Source: JBMOLL01 sp049325415 (GTDB taxonomy: Bacteria > Bacteroidota > Bacteroidia > Bacteroidales > GCA-2748055). Taken from it: a stretch of 51,948 nt of DNA. How positions within the stretch are numbered: the first letter of the stretch is position 1; each line of letters opens with the position of its first letter. The translations under genes and the position numbers were made by a program. Location of the stretch: contig JBMOLL010000092.1 in the NCBI GenBank assembly GCA_049325415.1, positions 1 to 51,948 on the forward strand, written 5' to 3'. Shown here one piece after another: positions 40,869 through 48,957 of this stretch. The notes under the pieces were generated by a model, which was not told the origin of the DNA, made no database searches, and saw nothing but the letters and a program-made list of their open reading frames with translations.

Positions 40869-42224
40869 ATGAAGAAAATCGGCATGAAACGAACCTATTT
40901 CCTGGCAGGACTTGTATTTATTGCCGGATTGCTGTCGTGCGGCAGAGCCGGAAGTAAGTATAATCTGGCCGCTGCCGTAGACACGATGGTAACCTGCAGC
41001 TCCGATCCGGCTAACAGCTATGAGATCTATATCCCTCAAAGAGGAGAACAGCAGGGTGACCTGCCCTTGCTGGTGATCCTCGACCCGCACGGGAACGGCC
41101 GTTTTACGCTGGAGAAATTCAGGGCGGCAGCCGACAGCTACGGGCTTGTCCTGGTGGCTTCCAACATGGTTCGAAACAATATGGAGAACTATGCAGGAGC
41201 CATCCGGACCCTGATCAATGATGTAAAAGCTAGATATCCAGCAGGAGAACAGATTTTTCTGGCCGGTTTCTCCGGAGGTGCGCGGATGGCCCTTGGCTAT
41301 GCCCTTGTGCATCCGGTGAACGGATTGCTGCTCAGCGGTGCCCTGGCAGGTCCCGACCAGATCACGGCCCTGGGTTGTCCGGTATATTCCCTTTCCGGGA
41401 CCGATGACTTTAATTTCATGGAAACGGCGCAGTATCTGGCCGGGGGGCAAACCATCCCCGAACAGCTGAAAATTGAACTGGTGAGCGGTTCACATAGCTG
41501 GCCCGACAGTTCCCTGCTTGAGCAGGCAACCGGCTTCCTGTATTTTGCTTCCGCCCCCGGGGGACATAAAGGGTCTGAGAAAGCGATACTGAAGGAGTTG
41601 ATGCAGGAACAACAGCAAAGGATCGACGAACTTAAGCAGAAGGGAGATCTTCTGGGAGCTGCCATGCTGGCCAGGAATTGTGCCTCGACGGAACCTTTTA
41701 AAAGTGAAAAGGTCTTTGAAAGGACCTACAGGGATCTTATCGCCGATCCGGCTTATGCACGCCTGCTGAAGCAACTGGAAAAATCGCTGAACTATGAGCT
41801 CGGTGTCCGTCAGCCTTACCTGGAAGCCATCCGTACCCGGGATAGCCTCTGGTGGAATAAGGAGATCACCTCCCTGGATGACCGGATTGCAAGGGAACAG
41901 GATCCCATGACCCGGGCCACCTACCAGAGAATCCGCTCCTTTCTGGGGATCGCCTGTTTCTCGCTTTGCAGACAGGCAGCCGGAGAAAAGGATCAGGCTA
42001 CTCTGAACAGGATTCTTCATGTTTACCGTATACTGGAGCCGGATAATCCTGATGTAATATATTACTCGGCATTCCCGCTGCTCTGGAAAGGAAGGCAGGA
42101 GGCTGCCGTTGCCGAACTTAACCGGGCGCTGGAAGCCGGCTTCACGGATATGGCCCGTCTGCGGAATGATTTCCCGGGAACAGTCAGTTCCATGGTCGGA
42201 AAACAGGACCTTCGGGATCGATAA
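40869..42224 (+). CDS. Alpha/beta-hydrolase lipoprotein with helical C-terminal half (451 aa)
   Basis: The ATG at 40869 gives a lipoprotein signal with Cys24 in LLSC; the upstream ATG at 40836 lacks signal character. Residues about 45-240 are an alpha/beta hydrolase (PLLVILDPHGNGRFTL, nucleophile Ser in LAGFSGGARMALGYAL, Asp in LSGTDDF, His in SGSHSWPD). Residues about 245-451 are helical and TPR-like (KGDLLGAAMLARNCAS, LKQLEKSLNYELGVRQPYLEAI, LNRILHVYRILEPDNPDVIYYSAFPLLWKGRQEAAVAELNRALEAG). It is probably an esterase or peptidase-like hydrolase at the envelope; the substrate is unknown. Confidence 0.82.
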   Translation: MKKIGMKRTYFLAGLVFIAGLLSCGRAGSKYNLAAAVDTMVTCSSDPANSYEIYIPQRGEQQGDLPLLVILDPHGNGRFTLEKFRAAADSYGLVLVASNMVRNNMENYAGAIRTLINDVKARYPAGEQIFLAGFSGGARMALGYALVHPVNGLLLSGALAGPDQITALGCPVYSLSGTDDFNFMETAQYLAGGQTIPEQLKIELVSGSHSWPDSSLLEQATGFLYFASAPGGHKGSEKAILKELMQEQQQRIDELKQKGDLLGAAMLARNCASTEPFKSEKVFERTYRDLIADPAYARLLKQLEKSLNYELGVRQPYLEAIRTRDSLWWNKEITSLDDRIAREQDPMTRATYQRIRSFLGIACFSLCRQAAGEKDQATLNRILHVYRILEPDNPDVIYYSAFPLLWKGRQEAAVAELNRALEAGFTDMARLRNDFPGTVSSMVGKQDLRDR

Positions 42225-42261
42225 GGGGCAAACCCGTATTAATTACCGGGGACCTGTGGAA

Positions 42262-43878
42262 TTAATCCCTCTTGAGGATCAGTTTCCTGCCAATAGAAAC
42301 TGTTTCCGTTTGCAGAATGCAATAATACACCCCGTCGGGGAGCTCATCCGCACTTAATCCGACGCGGTGAAGACCAGGTACATACGATTTAGCCGCCAGT
42401 TCGGTCATTTCACAGCCCAGGGTGTTATAGATCTTTAAGGAGATATAACTTTCCCCTGGCAGCTCAAATTCGAGGAAGGCTTCATTTGTAAACGGATTGG
42501 GGTAGGTCCGGAAACGGATCATCTGTCCTCCGGCTTCCGTTTCGGGAATGCTCACGGTGGAAGTATCCGGGACGCACAGGTTAACGGCTGCTTCCCCCTT
42601 GCCGTCAGGTACCAGGTCCTCGGTCGAAATGCATAGCTTATCCAGCATGGCTCCGTTTTCCCGGTAGCAAAAGGTAAGGGTGTGTTCTCCTTTTTCCAGG
42701 GTATAGCTGTTCATCTTTTTCCATTTCCAGCCGGTGGTAAGCAGGCTGTTGCACCAGACAAAGGAGAGCTGGTCCATTTTCATCCAGTATGAGTCGCCTT
42801 CGGAGCTGGGACAATTCAGGCGGGCAAAGACATGGAATTTTGCGCTGGTATCAGCAGTAAAAGGGATCGATACAAGCGCTGCGGCAGTGTCGGCCGGCTG
42901 GGTAAGACTTTCAAAACCGGGCCCTGCGGTCACGTAGCTCCCGTTGGAGGCCGAGCTGTCAGCTTTTACTGCCCAGTTTTCGCCGACTATGCCACATTCA
43001 GCCTCCAGGAAGGTGATCTGGGGAACAGGGATCACGGGATCGGTATTGATGCCTTGAAGGTTAAGCATTTTTAATCCGTATCGCCTGCCCAGTTCACGGT
43101 AGCCGGCAGAGTTAAAATGAATGTTGTCAGCGGCATCGGTGCATCCTTGCGAGGAAATCACATAGGAGTTGGGCAGGGTGGAGGGCAGGGTGGCAATGAT
43201 GGAATTCATGGCAGCACAGATCCCGCCCTGGTCATAGCCTACGACCTCACCGGCGAGCAGGGGTACTTTACCGGGATCAAGAGCCAGATCGGCAATGAGA
43301 TTGTCATAGACGGTTTTTACTTTATCGGGCCAGTCGCTGTCACCGGTATTCGACTCCCCCTGGTGCAACAGGATCCCCTTAATAACCCCGTCCTCTTTGG
43401 CCTGAAGGGCCAGGTCGAGAAGGTAGGCATAGGGATTACCGTTGTATTCGTTGATGATGTTGAGCAACCATTCTTCGGTAACGGATGAAACATAGGTCTG
43501 GTAATTATCCCTGTCGAACAATTCAATCCGGCATCCGGCTACCGATACATTGATCACTCCCACCCGGATACTGTCGGGAAGATATTCCAGCATGGTGCGC
43601 CCGAAATAATCGGCAGGGGAAAGTCCTGACCAGCAGCGGCAAAGCGGCGGAACAGCCGTGTACCAGTTTCCTTTTACCCTCCCCGAGCAGTTTACAGCCT
43701 GCATAACCCGGAAACGGTTGCTGACGGTCATGTCCTGTGTCTCGATAACTCCCTGTCCTTCCATGTTCGACTGACCAAAGCACAGGTAGATATGGAAATT
43801 CGGATCCTGGGCATATCCTCCCCGGGTTAGCAAAAGCAGCAATAAGAGCAACAGGTAATTAAATCTCTTTTTCGTCAT
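42262..43878 (-). CDS. T9SS-exported SGNH (sialate O-acetylesterase/CE6-type) esterase
   Basis: The ATG at 43878 (MTKKRFNYLL...) gives a good signal peptide; the open frame to 43920 adds only an acidic tail. The SASA/CE6-type SGNH domain (about 25-275) shows the Ser block CFGQSNMEG, LLHQGESNTGD and the Asp-His pair in NIHFNSAGYRELGRRYG. A carbohydrate-binding-like beta-sandwich follows (about 290-445; ITFLEAECGIVGENW). The last 80 residues are a T9SS type A sorting tail (TYPNPFTNEAFLEFELPGESYISLKIYNTLG ... RKLILKRD). It removes acetyl groups from sugars outside the cell and shows that the organism has T9SS. Confidence 0.92.
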   Translation of the reverse strand: MTKKRFNYLLLLLLLLLTRGGYAQDPNFHIYLCFGQSNMEGQGVIETQDMTVSNRFRVMQAVNCSGRVKGNWYTAVPPLCRCWSGLSPADYFGRTMLEYLPDSIRVGVINVSVAGCRIELFDRDNYQTYVSSVTEEWLLNIINEYNGNPYAYLLDLALQAKEDGVIKGILLHQGESNTGDSDWPDKVKTVYDNLIADLALDPGKVPLLAGEVVGYDQGGICAAMNSIIATLPSTLPNSYVISSQGCTDAADNIHFNSAGYRELGRRYGLKMLNLQGINTDPVIPVPQITFLEAECGIVGENWAVKADSSASNGSYVTAGPGFESLTQPADTAAALVSIPFTADTSAKFHVFARLNCPSSEGDSYWMKMDQLSFVWCNSLLTTGWKWKKMNSYTLEKGEHTLTFCYRENGAMLDKLCISTEDLVPDGKGEAAVNLCVPDTSTVSIPETEAGGQMIRFRTYPNPFTNEAFLEFELPGESYISLKIYNTLGCEMTELAAKSYVPGLHRVGLSADELPDGVYYCILQTETVSIGRKLILKRD

Positions 43879-43953
43879 TTCTTCTTCATCGCATTGGTCT
43901 ATCGTCGGCAAGATAGGCATTTATCTCAGGTAGTCAAAGCCGGATTTATTTCC

Positions 43954-43961
43954 TATCTTGC
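43954..43961 (+). promoter_or_regulatory. Putative -7 box of the cupin gene
   Basis: TATCTTGC lies 12-18 bases before the candidate ATGs at 43974 and 43980, matching the recurring TATCTT box. Confidence 0.35.
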
Positions 43962-43973
43962 CCTGTAAATTCA

Positions 43974-44414
43974 ATGCTTATGAAAAAGTCAGGTTTATTA
44001 TTGTATATGCTTTTACTGGTGCCGGTAATGGTCCTGGCTCAGGACGGCGGGGCAGTTGAAACAGGAAAACAGTATACGATGGATAATTGTGTGACCGGTT
44101 TTTCAATGGACGAAACAGTAAAAACCGGGGCGGGTTACCAGTTCTGGTTTGTCGACAAGGAGTTCCTGGATGGACGTACCCTGAAGATGAGTGTGGTTGG
44201 GCCCCATTCAGCCACGCATGCTCCACATAAACATGCGGAAGATGAGATCTTTTTTGTCCTGGAAGGAACAGCCGAGTTCTACCTGGACGGTGAAACCAAA
44301 ACTGCCGGAGCCTATACCAGTTTTTATTGTCCGTCGAATGTCGAGCACGGGATCAGGAACGTGGGAGATACCGAACTGAAGTACCTTGTTATTAAGAAAT
44401 ATGAACTGAAGTAG
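43974..44414 (+). CDS. Secreted cupin-domain protein (146 aa)
   Basis: A signal peptide ends in MVLAQ. ATGs at 43974 and 43980 are both possible; the second gives the usual MKKS start. The remainder is one cupin barrel with the metal motif THAPHKHAEDEIFFVLEGTAEFYLDGE (His, His and Glu of motif 1) and the second motif YCPSNVEHGIRNVGDTEL (His). Such small cupins bind a divalent metal and may act as isomerase, dioxygenase or binding protein; no substrate can be told. It lies 17 bp before the next hydrolase gene, so the two are probably co-transcribed. Confidence 0.87.
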   Translation: MLMKKSGLLLYMLLLVPVMVLAQDGGAVETGKQYTMDNCVTGFSMDETVKTGAGYQFWFVDKEFLDGRTLKMSVVGPHSATHAPHKHAEDEIFFVLEGTAEFYLDGETKTAGAYTSFYCPSNVEHGIRNVGDTELKYLVIKKYELK

Positions 44415-44431
44415 CTGGTAATAAACTGGTT

Positions 44432-45172
44432 ATGCGTTACTTACATCTGATATTGGTTCTGTTCTTCGTTTCAGGTACACCGTATCTTTCAGCCATGGAA
44501 GCAGGGATACGGGTAGATACGCTTTCCCTGTTTTCCGAGCGACTTCAGGAGGAACGGACTGTTATCCTGATCCGGTCAGCGGATTTCACGGAGGATGTAC
44601 CGGCCAGCTTTCTTTACCTGACCGATGGGGAATCGTCATTATCAAAGTACCGCTCACTGATGCAGGAATCGGGACAGGAGAATAAAAACATGGTGGGTGT
44701 GGGTATCATCAATACCGACAGGCGGCGTGATCTTCTTCAGGCATTCGGAGCAGAAAATTTCCTGGCTTTCATTTCCGGTGAATTGATTCCTGTTGTTGAA
44801 AACGGATACGATGTCAGGGAGAGGATCCTTTTCGGACATTCGTTCGGTGGTTCCTTTGTCGTTTATGCCCTGATCAGCCGGCCGGGTCTTTTCAACAGGT
44901 ACATTGCATCCAGCCCTGTACCCCTGCAGCCGTTTATGGACGAAACAATTTACTCCCGGCTCGACCATGAGTTGGACAAACCGGTTTTATTCTGCATGAG
45001 CTGCGGATCACGGGATATGAAGCAGGTGCGCAAATGGACCGGGCGTCTGAATGAGCGTCTGAGCGCTTTGCCCTTTATAAATCTTGTTTACCGTTTTTCG
45101 GTATTTGAAGGCAGGGATCACAGCAGCAGTGCGCTTCCTGCCCTGATCCGGGGAATGGAGATCAGAAAATGA
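44432..45172 (+). CDS. Secreted esterase-D-like alpha/beta hydrolase (246 aa)
   Basis: Signal peptide (to about residue 22). The fold matches the esterase D/enterochelin esterase-like group: PASFLYLTDGESSLSKYRSLM, nucleophile Ser in ILFGHSFGGSFVVYALI, a probable Asp in CMSCGSRDMKQ, and the final His in FEGRDHSSSALPALIRG. It probably hydrolyses an ester in the periplasm or outside the cell. It follows the cupin gene after 17 bp and is likely in the same operon. Confidence 0.87.
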   Translation: MRYLHLILVLFFVSGTPYLSAMEAGIRVDTLSLFSERLQEERTVILIRSADFTEDVPASFLYLTDGESSLSKYRSLMQESGQENKNMVGVGIINTDRRRDLLQAFGAENFLAFISGELIPVVENGYDVRERILFGHSFGGSFVVYALISRPGLFNRYIASSPVPLQPFMDETIYSRLDHELDKPVLFCMSCGSRDMKQVRKWTGRLNERLSALPFINLVYRFSVFEGRDHSSSALPALIRGMEIRK

Positions 45173-45270
45173 AGTAATCCCTGCGACCTGTTAGCTTTCC
45201 GGATCAGGTAAATGGAACAATTCATTGATGTACGCAACTCCGGCAGCGAAATTTCCGTCTTTAGTTTACC

Positions 45271-45753
45271 ATGAAAAAAATATCCGCTTTTATCCTGCTG
45301 GCTTTCCTTGCCGCCTGTACCTCCGGTGAGTTAACTGATATTTCCGAAGAGTGCATCATTGAGAATCCGTTCAGTCATCCCTGTTTTTACGGTTTCGCCG
45401 AAGCCGATTCGGGCGAGGTGATTATAACTTCAGAAGAAGAATACGCTGCTTTCGTGGAAATTATCCGGCTCAATCTTTATAATGTGGATTGCGATACGGT
45501 TGCTGTGCCGGAGATCGACTTTTCGAACTATTCACTGATCGGGACCTATACCTCCGGCGGAGGATGCGATGTGGAATACGACCGTCAGGTGTTCAGGAAC
45601 AGCGCGGAGAAAAAGGTCGTTTACCGGATCAGAGTCAGCTATTCAGGATCCTGTGAAATGCTGATCTTTTCCATGAACTGGGCACTGATCCCCCGTTTGC
45701 CGCGCCATTATCAGGTGGAATTCGATGTAAGTCAGGATTATTCTAATAACTGA
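45271..45753 (+). CDS. Hypothetical cysteine-containing lipoprotein (160 aa)
   Basis: I do not recognise the family. Lipobox LAAC (Cys16) is followed by a compact domain with five further cysteines (EECIIENPFSHPCFYG, VDCDTV, GGGCDVEYD, GSCEMLIF). These could form disulfides in the periplasm or at the surface. The end (RLPRHYQVEFDVSQDY) is a regular beta strand. It stands alone, 98 bp after the esterase gene and before the third repeat array. Confidence 0.75.
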   Translation: MKKISAFILLAFLAACTSGELTDISEECIIENPFSHPCFYGFAEADSGEVIITSEEEYAAFVEIIRLNLYNVDCDTVAVPEIDFSNYSLIGTYTSGGGCDVEYDRQVFRNSAEKKVVYRIRVSYSGSCEMLIFSMNWALIPRLPRHYQVEFDVSQDYSNN

Positions 45754-45807
45754 GTTTAAAGCAGAATTGTCAGCTGCGGCTGAATAAGCATATTTTTCCA
45801 TCCTGTA

Positions 45808-45827
45808 CCGCCCTCACCCTCTTGTCC
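45808..45827. repeat. Dispersed repeat module shared with 16891-16910
   Basis: CCGCCCTCACCCTCTTGTCC is the reverse complement of the module at 16891-16910 with one mismatch. It sits 42 bp before repeat array 3, as the other copy sits before array 2 when orientation is taken into account. Confidence 0.6.
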
Positions 45828-45869
45828 CACTCCCGCCCCTCGTCTCGAATAAAACCGCAAAGGGGAACG

Positions 45870-46295
45870 CGAAGCCACTAAGACACGAGGGCGCTAAGTT
45901 TCACTAAGAAATAATATAAAATACTTTGTGGCTCTTTGTGCTTTGGTGACTTTGTGGCAAATAAAGCCACTAAGTGAAGACATAGCCACTAAGGCACTAA
46001 GACACTAAATTTCACTAAGAAATAATATAAAATACTTTGTGGCTCTTTGTGCTTTGGTGACTTTGTGGCAAATAAAGCCACTAAGTGAAGACATAGCCAC
46101 TAAGGCACTAAGACACTAAATTTCACTAAGAAATAATATAAAATACTTTGTGGCTCTTTGTGTTTTGGTGACTTTGTGGCAAATAAAGCCACTAAGTGAA
46201 GACATAGCCACTAAGGCACTAAGACACTAAATTTCACTAAGAAATAATAAAAAATACTTGGTGGATCTTTGTGTTTTGGTGACTTTGTGGCGAAA
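45870..46295. repeat. CACTAAG repeat array 3 (four units, 111-bp period)
   Basis: GCCACTAAGTGAAGACATAG begins at 45966, 46077 and 46188, exactly 111 bp apart, with a variant first unit at about 45873. Each unit runs CACTAAGGCACTAAGACACT, TTTCACTAAGAAATAATA, an A/T spacer, and TTTGTGGCTCTTTGTGCTTTG to GACTTTGTGGC. It is the reverse complement of the unit in array 2. Units are almost identical, so amplification is recent. No gene is in the gap 45754-46429; an open frame on the minus strand is translated repeat. Confidence 0.92.
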
Positions 46296-46305
46296 AAAAA
46301 GGCCA

Positions 46306-46380
46306 GAAGGGTCGTCTGCATCTCGCCTCTCGCCTCACGCGTCTCGCGTTTCGCCTCTCGCCTCTCGCCTCTCGCCTTTT
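46306..46380. repeat. Repeat module and CTCGCCT heptamer tract before the Crp/Fnr gene
   Basis: GAAGGGTCGTCTGCATCTCG (46306-46325) matches the module at 16935-16954 in inverse orientation with one mismatch. It runs into a 7-bp repeat (CTCGCCT with variants) up to about 46380, just 14 bp before the putative -7 box of the next gene. Confidence 0.75.
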
Positions 46381-46393
46381 CCCCGATTTTCCC

Positions 46394-46401
46394 TATCTTT
46401 A
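46394..46401 (+). promoter_or_regulatory. Putative -7 box of the Crp/Fnr gene
   Basis: TATCTTTA ends 28 bases before the ATG at 46430. The CTCGCCT tract occupies the region where a -33 element would lie, so changes in its copy number could alter promoter strength. Confidence 0.4.
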
Positions 46402-46429
46402 CCCTTATCCAATATATAAGCCTCCAACC

Positions 46430-46993
46430 ATGCAACTTGGTCCCGAAAGCATCAGCAAATACAAGCTCAGTGAAGAGGAGCTAAAGATCACCATGAGCGG
46501 GTATACCCCGCTATCGGTTCCTGCAAACGGTTTTTTCCTGAAAGAGGGGGAGGTTTGCCCCTACATTGGTTTTGTGACAAAAGGACTGCTGCGCTCCTAT
46601 ACCTATGATGATAGGGCCAATGAGATCACCCGGGAGTTCTACCCCGATAACTCCCTGATCATCTCCATGGACAGTTTTAATAACCAGGTCCCTTCAAAAG
46701 AAAACATCCGGGCCATCGAAGACTCCGAACTCATGGTGATCAGCTTTGAAAAGCAGAAAGAACTTTACGAACTTGTACCTGTGTGGAACAGGATCTGCAA
46801 GGAGCTGGCCGACCAGGCAGGAAACGCCCTGATCACCCGATCCTACCGTTTCCAGACCCTCTCTGCTGCCGAGCGTTACCGTTTATTCTGTGAAGAGCAT
46901 CCGCAGTTGCTTCAGCGGGCCACCCTCGGGCATATCGCCTCTTACCTCGGGGTCGATATAGCTACCCTGAGCCGCATCCGAAAGAAGTGGTAA
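46430..46993 (+). CDS. Crp/Fnr-family regulator (187 aa)
   Basis: N-terminal cyclic-nucleotide-binding-type barrel (about 10-120; VPANGFFLKEGEVCPYIGFVTKGLLRSYTYDDRANEITREFYPDNSLI) and a short C-terminal helix-turn-helix (LLQRATLGHIASYLGVDIATLSRIRKK), typical of the small Crp/Fnr proteins of Bacteroidota. The cAMP-contacting arginine/serine cassette is not obvious and no Fnr cysteines are present, so the effector is unknown. It lies 77 bp upstream of an NmrA-like gene in the same direction. Family members next to redox or NmrA genes often control them. Confidence 0.92.
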   Translation: MQLGPESISKYKLSEEELKITMSGYTPLSVPANGFFLKEGEVCPYIGFVTKGLLRSYTYDDRANEITREFYPDNSLIISMDSFNNQVPSKENIRAIEDSELMVISFEKQKELYELVPVWNRICKELADQAGNALITRSYRFQTLSAAERYRLFCEEHPQLLQRATLGHIASYLGVDIATLSRIRKKW

Positions 46994-47070
46994 CGCTTTT
47001 TGACTTTTATCAACAGACCGTTCCGCTGGGGAAGGATACTTTTGTTCCGTAAATATTTAAAAACGGAACA

Positions 47071-47994
47071 ATGAATACACAGAAGAACATCACCGTTATA
47101 GGTGCCACCGGGAACCTCGGGGCGCCGGTTGTAAAATTCCTCCTTGATTTTGGTTTCACCGTTAAGATCATCGTGCGGAACAGGGAAAAGGCCATGAGGA
47201 TTTTTGGCTCTCATCCCGGTCTGGTTACGGAAGTGGCCGACCTGCAGGATGTACCTGCGCTTACGGCAGCCCTGAAAGGAACGGAGTACCTCTACCTTAA
47301 CCTGGCCACCGAAGCACTGGAAACCTCCATCCCTTTTGCACCCGACCGGGAAGGGCTGGCCAATATCCTGAAAGCAGCCGACCGGGCAAGCATCCGTCAG
47401 ATCATCACCATCTCGGGATTGGGAGCACTCGACAATGTACAGGAACAGGGCGAAAAAGGCTTTGCTCCCAATATTATCCGCAAACAGGGACAGCGGATGT
47501 TGAAAGAAGCCGGGATCCCTTACACCATACTGCATTGTACCTGGTTTGCCGACAGTTTTGTACTGTTCCGGCGCAACGGGGTTTACAGCGTGATCGGGGA
47601 TACGAAGAATCCCGTCTGGTTCACAAATTGCTACGATTTAACAAGGCTGATTGTCAATTCCCACGGCAACACCGCAGCAATGAACCGCGAATTCCCTGTC
47701 CAGGGAAATAAAGGCATACCCCATCCCGAAGCTGCACGCACCTTCCTGTCGGCCTGGGACGGGCAGAGTAAGGTGAGCCCGCTTCCACTGGGGATCATCC
47801 GCCTGATGGCCCTGTTTAATCCCTCGATGAAATTCCTCAGATACATGGCGGAATACTTCCGTGAAAGCCGGGAAGAGTTTATTGCCGGCGAATACGGAAC
47901 CTATGCTATCCTTGGAGAACCTTTGTCCGACCTCGGAAGTTATGCGGCCCTGCTCAAGGAGAAAAAAATCTACGATTACCTGGAAAACAGGTGA
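47071..47994 (+). CDS. NmrA-like NAD(P)-binding protein
   Basis: A 307-aa atypical short-chain dehydrogenase fold. The dinucleotide motif is near the start (ITVIGATGNLGAPVVKFLL), followed by RNREKAMRIFG (possible NADP-selecting Arg), TVEADL-like VTEVADLQDV, YLYLNLA and ITISGLGALDN. The catalytic YxxxK is absent, as in NmrA-type sensors and NAD(P)H-dependent isoflavone-reductase-like proteins. It may bind NAD(P)H as a redox sensor or reduce a small metabolite. It follows the Crp/Fnr gene and precedes a flavodoxin-like gene, giving a redox theme. Confidence 0.9.
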   Translation: MNTQKNITVIGATGNLGAPVVKFLLDFGFTVKIIVRNREKAMRIFGSHPGLVTEVADLQDVPALTAALKGTEYLYLNLATEALETSIPFAPDREGLANILKAADRASIRQIITISGLGALDNVQEQGEKGFAPNIIRKQGQRMLKEAGIPYTILHCTWFADSFVLFRRNGVYSVIGDTKNPVWFTNCYDLTRLIVNSHGNTAAMNREFPVQGNKGIPHPEAARTFLSAWDGQSKVSPLPLGIIRLMALFNPSMKFLRYMAEYFRESREEFIAGEYGTYAILGEPLSDLGSYAALLKEKKIYDYLENR

Positions 47995-48090
47995 ACATAC
48001 CGGCAGGATGAACCGGAAAACTCCGGATCAAACTGCCCGGAATGACCATAAAAATTATAATTAAACATTGAAATTATTCTTAATAAAGAG

Positions 48091-48663
48091 ATGAAAACAG
48101 TAGTGATATCCTATTCATATACAGGTAATAATGCCGTTCTTGCGGCTGAGCTGGCTGCCCGGCTGGGTGCGCGCCATGTGGAAGTGAGAGAAACAAAAAA
48201 CAGGACCCTTTTTACCATTATCCTTGATGTGCTTTTCAATCGCCGTCCCGGGGTTGAAGTCGATTTATCGGAGGCAGGAAGCGCTGATCATGTCATTTTT
48301 GTAGCTCCGGTATGGCTTGGTGCCGTTGCCGCCCCGATGAGGGCGGTGTTTGACCGGCTTCGTGAAAAAGTGAAGGTCTATTCCCTGGTGTCATTCAGCG
48401 CCGGGGCCGACGGACCGAATACGGGCCTTGAGAAGGATCTTGTGCGCAGAATGGGCCGGCGGCCCGTACTTGTTCTCAATCCGCTGATCACCGAATTTTT
48501 ACCTGCCGATCCCATCCCGACCCGTAAGGAACTGGATGCCTACAGGCTCAACGAAAGGGTTGCTGCCCGCCTGGCTGAACAGCTGGCCGCAAAATGGACT
48601 GCAGATGCGGGCGAAGCTCTGCCTTTTCCGCACACGGAGGCAACTGCCGCAGCTTTTGTGTAG
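48091..48663 (+). CDS. Flavodoxin-like protein (190 aa)
   Basis: An FMN-phosphate loop (SYSYTGNNAVLAAELA) at the start, a second loop region VIFVAPVWLGAVAAPMRAVFDRL and a third strand/loop VYSLVSFSAGADGPNTGLEKDLV match the flavodoxin/flavodoxin-like family. It should carry electrons or act as an FMN-dependent reductase in the cytoplasm. It has an alanine-rich C-terminal tail. It is 96 bp after the NmrA-like gene and is followed by a Rho-independent terminator at 48783. Confidence 0.88.
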   Translation: MKTVVISYSYTGNNAVLAAELAARLGARHVEVRETKNRTLFTIILDVLFNRRPGVEVDLSEAGSADHVIFVAPVWLGAVAAPMRAVFDRLREKVKVYSLVSFSAGADGPNTGLEKDLVRRMGRRPVLVLNPLITEFLPADPIPTRKELDAYRLNERVAARLAEQLAAKWTADAGEALPFPHTEATAAAFV

Positions 48664-48782
48664 GGCCGGGTATGGTAGCTTCATAGCAGCTCCGCCTCAC
48701 TGTTGATTTACCGAAACGCTTTCCGTATGACGTACGATCAGGCGTCGCGCATTAAGTGAACCGCACCTGTAAACCTTTAAAT

Positions 48783-48818
48783 ATCCCGGATGCCCCTGGT
48801 GTCCGGGATTTCTTATTT
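48783..48818 (+). terminator. Rho-independent terminator after the flavodoxin-like gene
   Basis: ATCCCGGA and TCCGGGAT form a perfect 8-bp stem around an 11-nt loop, followed by TTCTTATTT. It ends the Crp/Fnr-NmrA-flavodoxin group before the TetR promoter. Confidence 0.75.
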
Positions 48819-48873
48819 GCATATTATCAATGCTTTACGAAAAAAACTAGAAATAATTACAAATAAATATAAT

Positions 48874-48905
48874 AATTACACTTAATAAATATAAAAAGTG
48901 TAATT
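48874..48905 (+). promoter_or_regulatory. Palindromic operator, probable TetR autoregulation site
   Basis: AATTACACTT (48874-48883) and AAGTGTAATT (48896-48905) form a perfect 10-bp inverted repeat with a 12-bp spacer. The right arm overlaps the -7 box at 48901-48908. A site placed over the promoter of a TetR gene is the usual arrangement for autorepression. A half-copy (AATTACA) also occurs at 48854-48860. Confidence 0.7.
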
Positions 48906-48908
48906 TTG
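48901..48908 (+). promoter_or_regulatory. -7 box of the TetR/efflux operon
   Basis: TAATTTTG is an exact match to TAnnTTTG, 49 bases before the ATG at 48958. It overlaps the right arm of the palindrome, so a bound dimer would block polymerase. Confidence 0.5.
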
Positions 48909-48957
48909 TAGCGTGATTTATAGGGATACTTCCCGCAGAGCATTTAAAGTAAAGCAT

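Noticed and set aside
45870..46295. Possible CRISPR array
   Set aside because: The 111-bp units are repeated as a whole with no unique spacers, and there are no cas genes.
46211..46435. 74-aa minus-strand frame rich in R and E
   Set aside because: It comes from the CTCGCCT heptamer tract and the CACTAAG array.
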